Assembly (NCBI GenBank): GCA_038503065.1
Contig: JBCAMK010000004.1
Location: forward strand, 2,245,001-2,309,000
Length of the DNA stretch: 64,000 bases
Origin: Paragyromitra xinjiangensis
Lineage: Eukaryota > Ascomycota > Pezizomycetes > Pezizales > Discinaceae
Direction: 5' to 3'
Shown: one piece after another, positions 33,101 to 45,525 of the stretch
Numbering within the stretch: the stretch's first letter is position 1
How the letters are laid out: each line of letters starts with the position of its first letter
Made by a program: the position numbers and the translations under genes
The notes under the pieces: generated by a model
Seen by the model: the letters and a program-made list of their open reading frames with translations, nothing else
Told to the model about the DNA's origin: nothing
Database searches by the model: none

Positions 33101-33705
33101 AGGGCGAGGACGGAGAGGCAGCACTACACATAGCAGCAATAAATGGTCGTGAAGCCGTGGTCAAGCTGTTGATCGAAAAGGGTGCCGACCCCAATATTCA
33201 GGGCGAGGACGGAGATACAGCACTACACATAGCAGCAATAAATGGTCGCAAAGCCGTGGTCAAGCTGTTGCTCGAAAAGGGTGCCGACCCCAATGTTCAG
33301 GGCGAGGGCGGGGAGACAGCACTACACATGGCAGTGAGGGGTGGTTGTGAAGCCGTGGTCAAGCTGTTGCTCGAAAAGGGTGCCGACCCCAATGTTCAGG
33401 ATAAGGGCGGAAAGACAGCACTCCACTACACAGCAGAAGATGGTCATGAGGCCGTGGCCAAGCTGTTGCTCGAAAAGGGTGTCAACCCCAATGTTCAGGA
33501 CGAGGGCGGAGAGACAATACTACACTACGCATCAAAATATGGTGATGGAGCCGTGGTCAAGCTGTTGCTCGAAAAGGGTGCCGACCCCAATGTTCAGAAT
33601 GGGGTCGGAATGACTGCATTATCCATCGCAAAATCTAAAGGCTACCATGGAATTGCCAACTTGTTAGAGATAGCGCTCCACAAGAGAAAAAATAATTTAA
33701 GCTAA
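30107..33705 (+). CDS. NLR (STAND) protein: PigL_N-like domain + NACHT + 12 ankyrin repeats
   Basis: Six exons: 30107-30507, 30558-30679, 30756-30932, 31127-31151, 31222-31770 and 31821-33705; 3159 nt, 1052 aa, phases consistent. The N-terminus (MAEVIGVVASIASLVQL..) resembles the fungal STAND N-terminal domain (PigL_N, HeLo-like). A linker follows (TWLPKTPEFIKWAKENP), then NACHT: P-loop GIPGAGKTYLS (about 232-241), Walker B FVFDALDECD (about 330), sensor SVFLTGRR, and a winged-helix HLSVQEYL region. Residues about 656-1052 are twelve 33-residue ankyrin repeats. Family knowledge: such proteins sense a ligand through the repeats and oligomerise through NACHT to trigger the N-terminal effector. 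The P-loop is encoded by a 25-nt exon. The intron 30933-31126 (194 nt) is long for this window. The exon 2 acceptor (GGAG) is the least certain junction. Confidence 0.9.
31127..31151 (+). other. 25-nt microexon encoding the NACHT P-loop
   Basis: Joins ..WGYGI to SSFVIDTLE through PGAGKTYL. Acceptor CAATAG, donor GTATGG. Skipping it removes Walker A and shifts the frame (25 is not a multiple of 3). Confidence 0.8.
32515..33703 (+). repeat. Twelve 99-bp coding ankyrin repeats, inner ones near-identical
   Basis: Consensus unit GxTALHxAAxxGHEAVVKLLLEKGADPNVQ. Repeats 3-11 are almost identical in DNA, including synonymous positions. A four-repeat block recurs 396 bp apart (for example at 32908 and 33304), so amplification was by multi-unit duplication or conversion. 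The first two and the last unit are diverged caps. Confidence 0.93.
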
Positions 33706-35151
33706 AATGTACGTTAATTGCAGCCTATCCTGCTACGCCTTACTGTGAGTCCTGCATTCCAATCTACTTCTAGAAAGAAGACTAACTCAAAGGATAAGCA
33801 ATTCTTCGATTAAGGTAGAAGGGACCATTGATATCAAAGATCTCAATGACGGAATACAGGTTCTTGGGTGCCAAATTCATGTACATAGCCAGGCATTGCA
33901 AGATTCATTACTGCCTTGTAATTATGCATATTTGATAGGGTCCCGTAAAAATAGGATATTTACTACTGCGTCAATGATAACTACACTCAATTTTTCTGTT
34001 CGTGGTAATTTTAGTGAGAATCAGTATTTTTGGTAGCCCCGAGAGAACACCCCGAAAACGTGATACACTTGATCCTCTCCCCATGGCGCTCTTCCAGACA
34101 GAAACAAAGTCCTTCGATATCGATCGCCATCACATTCTAACTTACCACGCGTAGTAATGAGGGACCCATCGTCAGCTACCAGCCCACCACATTGCATGGT
34201 TTGCTCACCTCTATGTACCTGTGACTAAATCTGAGCTAGTAGCCATTCTTCTAGTCTCATTCCCAGATATACTTTGAAGCTCGCTGTACGCAGGAAGCTG
34301 CGCAGTATGGGGTTGAGCAGGAGACTACCCTTTCCCGTAGAAACATTTTTTTACTTTAGTAGATTTTACTATCCCCTCAGTCATTGGATCGCCAATGAAA
34401 TAAAGAACATAAGAAGGGGAAATAGGGATGTTTCGTTTGAATAAACCAGCATCTATACCACCCCCCAGCTTAGTGACTTCCTTAGAGACTAGCCCCCACG
34501 TGCAACATTGTACACCACTAGGAAACCCTAAATTTATAGATCAGCACTAAAAATCATTCGCCGCCCTACCGGCTGGGAACATACCAGGACAGAATGGGAG
34601 CTAAAACTATAAGACATCGAGAGAATATAAGGGTGCTATGTAATAAAGTTTCAATATTTCCAACAACTTTACAATTATTGAGTCTATCGCCATTTAATGT
34701 CTGGTTTGGCATATCATCATATTCTGTATATCTACCATTGCCCCTCCTTAGTGTTTCTCTCCCCAATTACTCTCATTTTTGAGCGTCTACTGGAATATTG
34801 CGAAATAAAAGCCCAGAACTATTGGTATCGGACAAAATGGTATGCTAAAACCGGGGGTTCGTGCTAGGCTATCACATTCAGGCAGCCAACTATAAACTTG
34901 CATACATAACACCTACTGACAGACTAGTGGAAAATCCCGAAGTAGTTAATACGAAGCGTAGGCATAATCACCTATGAACTACCGATTTACTTAGCAGCAT
35001 CTAGGTATGAACTAATAGAATTCAACACTTATGGAAAACCAACATCCCCGCATGATCTACAACTGCAACAAGAAGACAATAGTAAACCAGAAGCGACCGG
35101 TAAACTTTTCCAATACCGATTCGTCGGTTTAAACAAGACACAAAACTCTCT
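33706..35151. other. Intergenic, no gene seen
   Basis: AT-rich sequence between the NACHT-ankyrin gene and the second BTB gene. Only short frames; no repeat structure noticed. Confidence 0.5.
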
Positions 35152-35863
35152 CTAACCCGTTGGCGTCCTCGGGATACCCTGAATATAAGGTTTTAAAAAC
35201 GCTGATAGCTCATCATTATAATCCGACGAATTAGCCGTAAGATAAGCCGCAACCTTCAAGAAATTAAGATCTCTAAGAGGCCCACACAAGCGCAGCTTCT
35301 GCAAGACCAACTTCTGCAGATCCGTAATCCCAAACTTATCCGCAAGACAATAAATCTTCGCATGCCTCATCGCAGCAGCACACAACTGGTCCGGCTGCTC
35401 CGTCACAGCAAAATACCCAGTGATTGATAGAGTACCAGCACGGACACCCGGCTTGTCCGACCTCTCCGTTATCAACCTTGGCGAATATTCCTCCCCGTAA
35501 AGGAATTCCAGGACGGAAGAAAAGGCTTCAGGATCGTCTTCAGGAAGTTCAACCTCACGGGTTGTGGCTTCCTGGAATTTGCCGTTTAGGGCTCTGTTGA
35601 AGAATTGGGTTTTCGAGAGGATGCCCTCGTGTGCGTAGAATGTTCGCGAATTCGGGGAGGTGCCGGCTATAATCTTGACCATTGGGGTTTGGAAATGTCT
35701 GTCCGTTTGATGTTAGTCGCTTGCTGAGCTTAATAGTCTTTTGCAAAAACTGCGGGGATACAAACGCTTCGTAAACGTCTGCGCCGGCAAAGAATCTGCC
35801 TTCCGGCTTTGCCATAGATGCTATGGTGTCGGAAGCGCTTCTCACAACATGAAGATGGGCCAT
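35152..35863 (-). CDS. BTB/POZ-domain protein
   Basis: Two exons: 35766-35863 (or from 35815) and 35152-35698. The 67-nt intron has a GACTAAC branch. It gives 214 aa from ATG 35863 or 198 aa from ATG 35815 (MAKPEGRFFAGADVYEAHFQ); the second start is nearer to the domain. The BTB core reads TPMVKIIAGTSPNSRTFYAH, EGILSKTQFF and PEAFSSVLEFLYGEEY. A helical C-terminal part follows (ADKFGITDLQKLVLQKL), ending at RTPTG. It resembles the BTB gene at 17154 in order and intron position but is clearly diverged. Function unknown; fungal BTB proteins of this size are usually stand-alone interaction modules. Confidence 0.85.
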
Positions 35864-38800
35864 GGTTCGGGGGTATTGAACAGAAGTGTAGATATTCTTG
35901 AGGGCCAAGTTCGATATTTAATGTGCAATGTTAAAATTGGTCGCCTGGGGCCTGAGTCAGGCGGGAACTCAACATCCTCGCTTATGGGAATATGTTCGTC
36001 CCGATTGGTAAGTTCTTGCATATACCTCACACTCATAAGAATGGGCTGCCTATAATTACTACCAGACCCGTTTACATAATCGTGGGCCTAAATGGAAATA
36101 ATTGGTTCTGTAATGGTCTCTAGGATCATGAGGTGTCACTCGTGAAAACGAACCTCAGGCCTCGAACCTCAATATATCAAACTACGCATCCACGAACAGA
36201 ACGAAAGCGGAGAACGAGCCATCTCGTTTGTTCTTGCATACCCAGGCACCCCATCACTTGATTGGAACCGCATTAGCCATGTGCGGATAATCCTAGGTAC
36301 TGGAATCTTGTTGCTACCTCAATCTAAAGTCGTCGAGGCCTAGGGAAGTTGATTAGAATTCGGTGTTTCTGAAAATCAAGGGAGTGGACGTCATGGGGAG
36401 GAGATTCCAGGGCTGAAAGATGAAAATTAATTGGCGCTGGGAATTAGCCATGATAGATGGGTTTCCTAGTATTGTTAGATAGTGGGTTTGATAGAGGAAT
36501 ATATTGCAAACTGCTGCTGGATGTGCCCAGGTTGATATTGCTAGGTATCTGAATTAAAAAGGTGTTAGGGTGACTTGCCAGCCCGCTCGGGGATACCACC
36601 TAGTTTGGCTCTATCTGCTAGATCATGGATGAATCAAGGATAAAGATAAAGCTACACAGGTCATATTGGCCGCGTGTTGCCAAGTCCTGTGCAGTTTGTT
36701 GTTGCCACATGGGATGAAGATGGTTTTCTCAATTATCTAGAATGAGCCAATCCTATTTAAATGAATCCTCCTCAGATTTGGTGGCGTCATAAATAAATTT
36801 AGGTAACATACTTACTAGCTCCATAGGATAGAGTTGTGGGTTCAGTGAAAACCCTTGGCAATCATATAGGTCTGGGCGAAAACCACCTTCTGAATAATGA
36901 GCATTCCGTAACCAGCCCCCTGCAACAATTCTTGGGGAATTAGCCATCCGATGCACTGGCATTCATGCATATTCATACATCGTATCACAAGTATGATAGT
37001 GGGTGGGCATGTGGGAATTCCAGGTACTCTGTTGAACTCATCGCGCTCTCCGTTTTTTGTTAAGCAGTTGAAAGGATCAAGGATATCTCACCCAACGCTT
37101 GTAGTCTTGCTTCCCTGGGAGTGGGTAGGGCTATGTAGTTCTAAGGATGTCGAACGGTTTAGTGCCAGTTGATTTATTTTGGGACGCAAAAGTTACGTTT
37201 ATCTACGACTGGCTATCCATCATAGAAACCCGGAAATAATGAATGGGGCTGGGCTGAAGCCGCAGGATAATGCTGTGCAATCGATCGCAAGCTGCAAAGA
37301 TAGGGCGTATTGCCTGGATTAGGCTTGGCCTTTATTTACTGGTTGCACTTGAGCCTCAATGCCGATTCTGCCAGTCATAATATGATACCCTCCTGCTGTC
37401 TCAGCCCCGTCCCATTTGCTATTTCTAAGTTTTTACGGTAGTGCAGTCAATTGGGTCCCAGAAGATATAATCTGTCACACAAATTCTTGTGCTCCCAGAA
37501 AGCAGACAGGATCCTGGAAGTGGCCAGCGACCTGTGGTACAAATCCCCGCGGACCACGTACGACAGATAATTGTTGTGCTTGTGCCATGGCATTTCCGCC
37601 ACTGATTCGCAAGGCCAAGCAGTGTGTACGACCCTTTGTGAGAAGGCAGGATGCTTAGCGGGGCTTCGAAGGTCTTCAGCAGCGGGGAGCAAACGCCTGA
37701 GACAAAAAGCAGTGTTTCCCCGCCAATTAGACTTGCATTTATAGGTGGGATGTAAACCCGTCTTTTTTTTAACAGATAGATAGGCACCTAAGGCGATCCT
37801 TAGGGGTCGTTTCTGGGTGCCTTGTTGGGGGGGGTAAGGGCCGGGAATAGTTTTCGTCTGAACACAAGAAACTATCAAGCTGTGTAAGTATAACTGTAGA
37901 AGGCTCTGTTTGTGCGTTAATCTAGATCTTTGTTTTTAAAGCCAGTAGATATTGCTACTCTCCTAGCCGTATGTGCTATGGAATCATAACTACCAGCCTT
38001 AAGGGAGCAGGCGTGTAGTTCCAAAGGCCCTTGGAGGGTCTAAAAGCCCACTAGGGTTTGAAAGATTCACATTGGTTTAGAAGGGTACCCATAGTCTTGA
38101 AGACCCAACTCCTCGGCGGAACGACTTGTCCTGGAAGTAACTTCAGCGTATAACAGCCATAGATGGTAGAACTAGGAATTAGCTTACACTTTTTCTTGCG
38201 CCGCTCAGCTCCACCACCTTTGTCACAAGAAATAGGCTTCTTTCATCTTTTCATTCATTCACTGTAAGTTGGTATCCTGAGGTCTTAATATGGCTTGCTC
38301 TGAACGAGTACAGACTCTAATCCTCACCGGGCGTGGTAGACACCCAAAAAGATCGATTGGAACGCTTTATAGGACATGGTTGAGGTTAGTGATCATATGT
38401 TTAAGCATAAAGTAGAGCTTGAACTAAACACTAGTAGGTCACGCGTGCCGTGCAAAAAATTAGCAACTTCACAGAAAACAAGAGCGTAGAAGAGAGACGT
38501 ACTTTTCAACAACTTCGCATTTCTACAGCCTCCAAGGGTAGGGTTCTTGAGCGATGATCTTCCTTACATGTAGTTATATAAGTGCCTTCTAACCATATCC
38601 AAAGTTCCTTCGGGCGATAATTCTGCTATTCTAGATTAGGGATACGACTAACGGGCACGATTTGGAGATGGAAGGGAAAATATAAGGGTAGCAACAGATG
38701 TGGGCTGGCTTCAAGGAGAACTGTAGCGCTTTTAAAGACATCTTGATGGATTTAGATAGCACCTTTGCTGTGCTTCGAGCCCGCGCAATGTGCAACAAAA

Positions 38801-39822
38801 ATTGAGTAGCGAAATAAGCACTGGGTACAGCAGGATTTGATGTAAGGGATGCACGATATGGTGAAGTTTGAATATCGATCCTACCAGTAATATGCCTTTT
38901 TGTGTAAGAGCAGAAATGATCTTAGCTACACCCAAACTTTTCCGAGAAACATCCACAGCGCCCTACTCAGGGAAGACGTGAAGAACCCGCAAATGCAAGT
39001 AGGAGTTGGCTAATTAATCCATTAATGCGACTAGGTGAGGGCAAATCAAGATTTTCTGGTTCTTCAGGTATACGCCACAACTCCATTTTGCATCTCAATT
39101 CCTGCATAGCTTTTATACCTTCTTCCAACCAGAACATAGACCTCGATCCTGATGCCTAACCTCTCGAGTAATCAACGAGAGGATTCGCAAGGCATATGTG
39201 CACTTTTATTTACCTGACGCTTTGAAAATGGGCTGGGCCCGCATGCCCTACGAAACTGCGCCAAATCTATGATCTTCACTGTGAAGCAGAGGCAGCCCAT
39301 CCCAAAAATACGGACGGGTATACCCACCAGTAAAATAAAGTGTGATGCGCTTGTGGAAGTGGCTGCAGCCAGCTGAGCAAAGCAAAGCACCAATCACTAG
39401 AATTGAGGAAATATATGCCTAGAAGAAAAACGAATCTGCATCTTAGCCAGACCTGCAAGCCTTACTGGCGGAGAATTAAATGGGGGCTATTATCTCAGGT
39501 GACTAATTCTTGCTGGCCAAGGCTCGGAGTCTCAGCCAGGTGCAATCCCGCTTTTGATATTGTTGTGTTTTATACCTAGGAAATAAGGATTCCTTCCCAC
39601 CCCAGGATACCGTAACAATAATCTCTAGGTAAAATCTTCCTTAATAGATATGTTTCTATAACCCCCTTTAAGTCACTTTGTCCTATGCCTTAGAAAAGGT
39701 GAAATAGTCAACTAATCCACATATCTGGTTGCAGCCGTTTATAACCAAGCTAGCGAACTGCAACCCCGTCGATCCGAAGCAGCTTCATCGAGCAGTTTTC
39801 ATCTCTATTGATAAGCTCTAAA
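35864..39822. other. Gene-poor stretch, 4 kb
   Basis: No convincing coding region. Overlapping frames on both strands at 37416-37878 (up to 143 codons) have no start context, splice partners or family and look like chance. No long inverted or tandem repeat was seen by eye. Confidence 0.45.
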
Positions 39823-41609
39823 ATGTCCATCAGAGATTCTCAAGGAACAAATACCGACGGCTCATCATCACCCGGGCGCGAGAACTACAATCTCCCGATA
39901 GACTACGGACCATCGGCTACATATGGAACTCCAGTAGACCCGAGGGGATCCCAAACGCAAGGCTTGGTGATGCCAGAAGTACACCCCTCGGCGAGCCGGG
40001 CAAATGGAGGAGTCACTCTTCCAGCCTCCGAACCCGAGAAAAAACTATTCGGGTTAAAGAGAAAGACGTTCTGGATTCTTCTTATCGTGACGTTTATTGT
40101 CGCTGCTGTTATTGCTGGTGGTGTTGGGGGCGGACTGGCAAGCAAGAAATTTGGTCATACATCGGCGGCAAGTAATTCTGGTGAGCCATATCTTGGTTTT
40201 AATTCTTTCGCTTTTTTCCTTAATGCATGGATTATTGCTGTCAACACCAAACCGAAGTCCCGAGGAGTATCAATAGACATACATGTTTTAACGAGGTCTA
40301 TTTAAACCACTATACGGAACAATCCCTCTAGCCCACTAAAATAAAATTAGCTTCGTTGACTAAAATTTTGATAACTAAATGCAATCCAAACCAAAAAACA
40401 GATATCAAAAACCGAACTGCCACCCCAACAGACACCGGTGGTGTGATAGTCATAGAAGCCACCCCCTCATCCACTGCCGGCTATGTTACCTATACTATAA
40501 CTCCAGCAGCTCCACGCCCAAATTCGAACTTTGCTACCATCAGCTGGGACACAACCTTCAGGATTTTTTACCAAGACTATGACAGTAACATCCGAATGTT
40601 AGAATCAAACGTCACCCGTGAGGCGGGGGATCTCCTGAGTTACGAATGGTCGAAGGCCACCCTTCTTCCTTTTACCGCCAGAAACTCTTCTGCAATTGCT
40701 GTTATCACCTCAATTATCACCGGCCATCGCGATGTAAGATCCAGTCTGCGTGGTTCGATAATCCTTAAATTAGTGAGCTATGATTAACGCATCTCTAGGT
40801 CCTAGTATTCACCTTTACTGAAAATGATTTGATCCAAGAGTGGGTGTGGAATAGCCAAACACTACAGTGGTCAAGTGGTGCTCTCAGCAAGATGAATATA
40901 ACAAGTTCCAAGCACTCCCAGATCTCAGCAGTCGAAACCCACAATAATGTAACAATCCGAGTTTTCTACCAGGACACGAACAGTCGACTCAGTGGACTAG
41001 TCTTTTCACCGATTTCGGGATGGTCTTCACTTATGGAATTTACAAATATCGGTTACCAAAACTGGCCACTCCTCCAGAACCAAACATCTAGCTTAGCCGT
41101 TGTAAACTTTCCTGCTTCGCAGGGTCAGATACGCGTGTACTACCAAGACCCCTCCCAAGTCCTGACCATGCTAGTAGGAACAGGGGTGGATACACCTACA
41201 GAGGACTGGAGTATTTGTAAGACATCTTCTACTATAAAACCACTCACTAATATTCTAACACCCCCCAGCGAATAAACTAGAATCGATCCCCAGTGGTGCC
41301 ACCCTCTCGGCTATTATCGTCCCAAACGAAACTAACCGCCAGCTCCAACTATTCTACATTCAAGGCGGCACCCTTGTTGCAGACCTCTGGGCTGCAAACG
41401 GTTCAGCGACTTTCGTCGGCGCCCATACAATCACTAACCCATATCTTGGTACCGGGCTTAAAGTTGAGGGTCCAGGGTTGGCGGCAGTGACGTTTGGTGA
41501 GGTAGTTCTGGTGGTGACCCCGACGGTTGGGTGGTTCAATGTTTGGCAGTATACGTCGTGGAATCAAGTTTGGAGGACTCTAAATATACCGTTTGCGCAC
41601 TTTGGGTAG
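39823..41609 (+). CDS. Type II membrane protein with fucose-lectin-like beta-propeller
   Basis: Four exons: 39823-40180, 40402-40733, 40799-41216 and 41269-41609; 1449 nt, 482 aa. Residues 1-75 are polar and probably cytosolic. KTFWILLIVTFIVAAVIAGG (about 79-98) is a single membrane segment. The rest is a propeller with repeated blade motifs (FRIFYQDYDSNIR, IRVFYQDTNSRL, IRVYYQDPSQVL, LQLFYIQGGTL) typical of fungal fucose-specific lectins (AAL/FleA family), with many Asn-X-Ser/Thr sequons (NVT, NSS, NIT, NQT). It is likely a surface or secretory-pathway lectin facing outwards. Sugar-binding Arg/Glu positions are not all obvious, so specificity is open. Intron 1 (221 nt) is long; an alternative acceptor at 40431 would drop ten residues. 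Confidence 0.85.
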
Positions 41610-42617
41610 TCAAACATTTAGACTTGTTAGTCGGGGTGTATGGTGGTTAATGGACAAGGAAAGGATGCTGGGGTTCTCTCTATATATAAAGATACTTTAT
41701 TATAGTCGTAGTCGGGGAATTGAAGTTACTTCCAAGATATATACACGGCCAAACAAAGGAGACACCCCTAGGACTTCTCAGCCCGTCTTACCTTACACCC
41801 ATTTGCATAATCCTAACGGTTTTAGAGAAAAAAAAATCTCCCAGAAGTCCGCGGAGTATAGGTAGAAACGAGTTCAACTAGCAACCCCCATGGCCAAACA
41901 ACTTCCAGTGCCTATACCATGCTCTCTCTGTTTCACTACCTCTCCATATTCATCAAAATATATCAGGTACATCAAATTGTATCAGCATCAACATAATTGT
42001 TAACCGGGAAATAATTATGGGAAAGGGTTTATTAGTACATTGTAGTCACAGTTTCCATACTAAGTTACATGATAGACGTTAGATATCATGCTTACCGCAC
42101 TACCTTGGGAGACATTTTTTCACAAAACCGCTAGGATTATGCAAACGGGTTAATACATTCACCTTTGTCAGGCCCAATTTGGGGCGGTAACACGCGAGTT
42201 GGAAATAGACTCCCCAATCAAGTATCGCTACGGTCGCTGAAGAAGGCTCTAGTAGGAACATGTAGTAGGAAGTCTAAAGCTGTGAAGGTTCATAGTACGC
42301 ACGTGCCGTCTATATTTGGGGTTAACTCAACAATTAGTAATCAACAAACAAATCCTCTAATACCTACACGCTATCCTATTTCAACATTGATTATTATAAG
42401 CGCCGAGTGCACGTGATATATCATGATAAAACACGTGTCTGTCATCATTTCCTCGATAAGATGAATTTCGAGGGGATTCTTGCTCATTCAGAGCCCAACT
42501 GACAACGGACTAAACCAAACTATCGAGCCAAAAAAATAGTTACTATCCACATCCACTTAATATATATAAATACTCTCCAAACAATACACGACGCAACCCA
42601 AACTCCAAAAACAAACA
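41610..42617. other. Intergenic between lectin and CLC genes
   Basis: 3' flanks of two convergent genes. AT-rich, no gene or repeat recognised. Confidence 0.55.
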
Positions 42618-45525
42618 CTACAATGGTCCAAGTCCCCCTTCATCCCTCTCAAACAAGCTACCCCCATCCCCATCCCCCTCCTCAACCAACAACCGTCTTC
42701 CCTCCCCTCTCCCACCAGTCCCCTCCTCCACCCCACCCCCAATAACCGCCAACCTCCCAACCCCACCCGCTCCACCCTCCTCCTCCGCATTCAACACAAA
42801 AAACACATCTTTCTTCGTCAACACCCCCTGCAACAACCCATGCGTAGCAAACAACACATACCGCAGTCCTAGCTTCTGAAACAAGCTCGCAACAAGCATC
42901 AAGCTCGCACCAGGACTCAACGTAATCGGCGTAGTATCCAAAAACGGCCTAAGGTCCACCACCCCCGCAGCCCCAACCCCCACCGTCTCCGCCGAAAAAC
43001 AACACTCCGCATCCGCCGCCACCCCCGCACGTCGCGCCGAATCCAACGCGAACCGTAACTCTGACCTCGAAATATACCCCACCAGTCCAGCCTCCCGCGT
43101 ATCCATCACAACCGGAAACCCTTTATACGGCTGACCGCGTAGTAATGCATCTAGGGTTGCAACCGTATGGCCAGTCTCGGTGATAACCACTAGATCTTCA
43201 ATCCGTGTCATTACCTCACGAACCGGCACGTCTGGAACGGGGTCCTCGCGGTTATCAAGGAATGGGTATTCTTTGAAGCGGATCCAGCTCTCGTAGATCC
43301 CGCGTTTGCCGAATGCGTCGCCGACCCATTTACTCAGCATCACAGCGATCATGATGGGTAGGACGTAGGTTAGTGCGCCGGTGAGCTCAAACATGATGAC
43401 TACGATGGAGACAGTCATGCGTGTGACGCCACCGAGGGCGGAGGCAGCGCCGATGATGGCGAAGACGCCGGGGGTGACGCATTCGACGTCTGGTATGCAG
43501 GATGTGAAGAGGATGCTGGAGGGGTGGGCGCGTTGGAATGCTTGTACTACCATTCCCATTGCGCGGCCGTAGAGCGCGCCGATGGCCATAGAGGGGAGGA
43601 TGATTCCTGCGGGGACTTGGAGGCCGAAGGTGACGGATGCGAGGAGGGCGGCGAGGAGGGCGGAGAGGAGGAGGAGGAGGATTGGAGCTGCGGTGTGGTT
43701 GGGGTGGCAGAGGTTGTAGGGGTCTTCGGATTTGGGACTGCATTCGGCGAATAGAGCGGCGACGAGGGAGGTGGATTGGGGGCGCATAAAGATTATAGGG
43801 TAGTTGATTAGTGCGGTTATAAGTGCGATTATGCAGACCTCGAGGACGGGGTATTTTCGTGCTATTGAGGACTTGCGTAGGGCTGCGATACGCATGTTAA
43901 GCTTGATGAATCCTGCGCCGTAGAGACCCCCGAGGATACCAAGTAGTGCAAATGGGATCGTTTCAAAGTCGTGCCAGCCCCGAGTATACTTTACTTGGTA
44001 AAGCACAAGCTTTCCGGTACGGAACGGGTTCATGAATTGCAGAGTTACGGCTGCGACCATGGCTGACACAAATGACTGCCACATAGCTTTGTCGGGGAAG
44101 TAGTACGAGAGTTGCTCAAGTGAGAAAAGGACCCCACCGATGGGAGAGCCGAAGGCAACAGATATGCCGGCGGCGGAGGCAGCGGAGAGGACTTCACGTT
44201 TGCGCGCTTCGTTGGTGGAGAGAGAGGCGAAGGGCTTCATGAAGATGTTTGCGCAGCAGCAGGCAACGTGTACGAGAGGGCCTTCTTTGCCCAGCCAAAG
44301 ACCAGAAGCGACAGCGAGACACTGTTAGGGTGAGTAAATAATTGCACTGAGCAGGTTCTACGAAAGGTGGAACTTACGAGTCCGATTGACTTGATGATTA
44401 GAGTCCAAGCACCCATGAATTTCCGAATGACGAAGCCGCCGAGGACGGTCTTGATCTCCGGGATACCACTGTGACGAGCGTAGGTGGCATAGGTTTTTAC
44501 GAGGATGCTGGCGGCCACAGCGAAGAGAATCTGGGAAGGGTTTAGATCTGCCTATATGATACTGGGCGTTTGGAACTTACAGAGAAGAGAATGTAGAATA
44601 AATATTCCACCAAATAGCTTCCACCCTTCCAACTATTCACATGTAATGCCTGACTCCACGGAACCCACGTCTTGCAGTTATCATTCGCTACCCTATATTA
44701 GTTCCCAACATCCAGCTCCACCCCAATCATAGAAAAGCACTCACCTTCCAACCCCAAACAACAAAACCTTTGACTCAGATAAAACGTCGAGCTACAATAC
44801 CCATGCTTCAAATCCCCCAACCAATTCGTCACAATATCTATCCCCGCAGCAATCAACCCAGCAGCCACCCCCGTCGCTATAAGCACCACCCAAACCTGAC
44901 TACTATCCAGCAACTGCGCAATATGACCCATCAGTCCCGTCCGCCGTGACAACGCCCGAACCCGTAGTCGCTCCTTCGTATACTCAAAGATCCAATCGAT
45001 AGCCGTAAGGTCATCGTAGACACGTCGACCTGGGCCCTCGGAAGACCATTCATTTGTGTTGTCGAGCGACGAATCTTTCGGGTTCTGCTGGAACGCTGTG
45101 CTCAGGCTAAAGGACTGCGTGTCAAGGGAAGTGGCAGAGTTGTAAGGTGAGTATGTTGGCTCTGGAGGGACGAGGTTTGGGGCCGGGTCGACGGGATCGC
45201 TGGTGGAGGAGAAGAGGGAGTACCGTGAGGGTGCCTTTTGGCGGCGCTTGAACGATATCCTATGGATTGAGATGAGGTTAGAAGCAATCTCAAGGAAAGT
45301 GGGGCAGATGGTAGATGTGAACCTGTTTCCTCGCTCATCTGTATTATCCAGCGAGATTCCATCCCGGAAATGCGAGCTCACTGGGTCATCGTCGTCATCG
45401 TCGTCCTCGGCGGTGGGAGCAGGTGGTCGGGGGTGTCGTGGAGGAGGAGCGTCTGAGGATGAGGAAATTGAGGACTCGTCGAAATTGAGGAGGCGCGCAG
45501 GGCCCCCGGCAGAGGATGAGGCCAT
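42618..45525 (-). CDS. CLC-family chloride channel/transporter with CBS pair
   Basis: Four exons: 44745-45525, 44581-44687, 44378-44530 and 42618-44321; 2745 nt, 914 aa. The cytosolic N-terminus of about 215 residues is Ser/Asp-rich with DDDDDDD. CLC core motifs are [21 protein letters not shown] (gating Glu about 360), [13 protein letters not shown] and [19 protein letters not shown]. Two CBS domains follow ([13 protein letters not shown].., [23 protein letters not shown]). It ends in a Gly/Glu-rich tail. At the position of the proton glutamate of CLC antiporters (second Glu of FSLEE) it has Gln (about 417). It probably acts in an endomembrane or the plasma membrane. The acceptor of exon 2 must be GGGTAG at 44688; the nearer TATAG puts a stop in frame. 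Confidence 0.94.

Noticed and set aside
32515..33703. Regularly spaced near-identical repeats, CRISPR-like at first sight
   Set aside because: Repeats are contiguous 99-bp ankyrin codons in one frame in a eukaryotic gene, with no unique spacers.
37416..37878. Overlapping frames on both strands up to 143 codons
   Set aside because: Frames overlap on both strands with no motif, no start context and no neighbouring exons.
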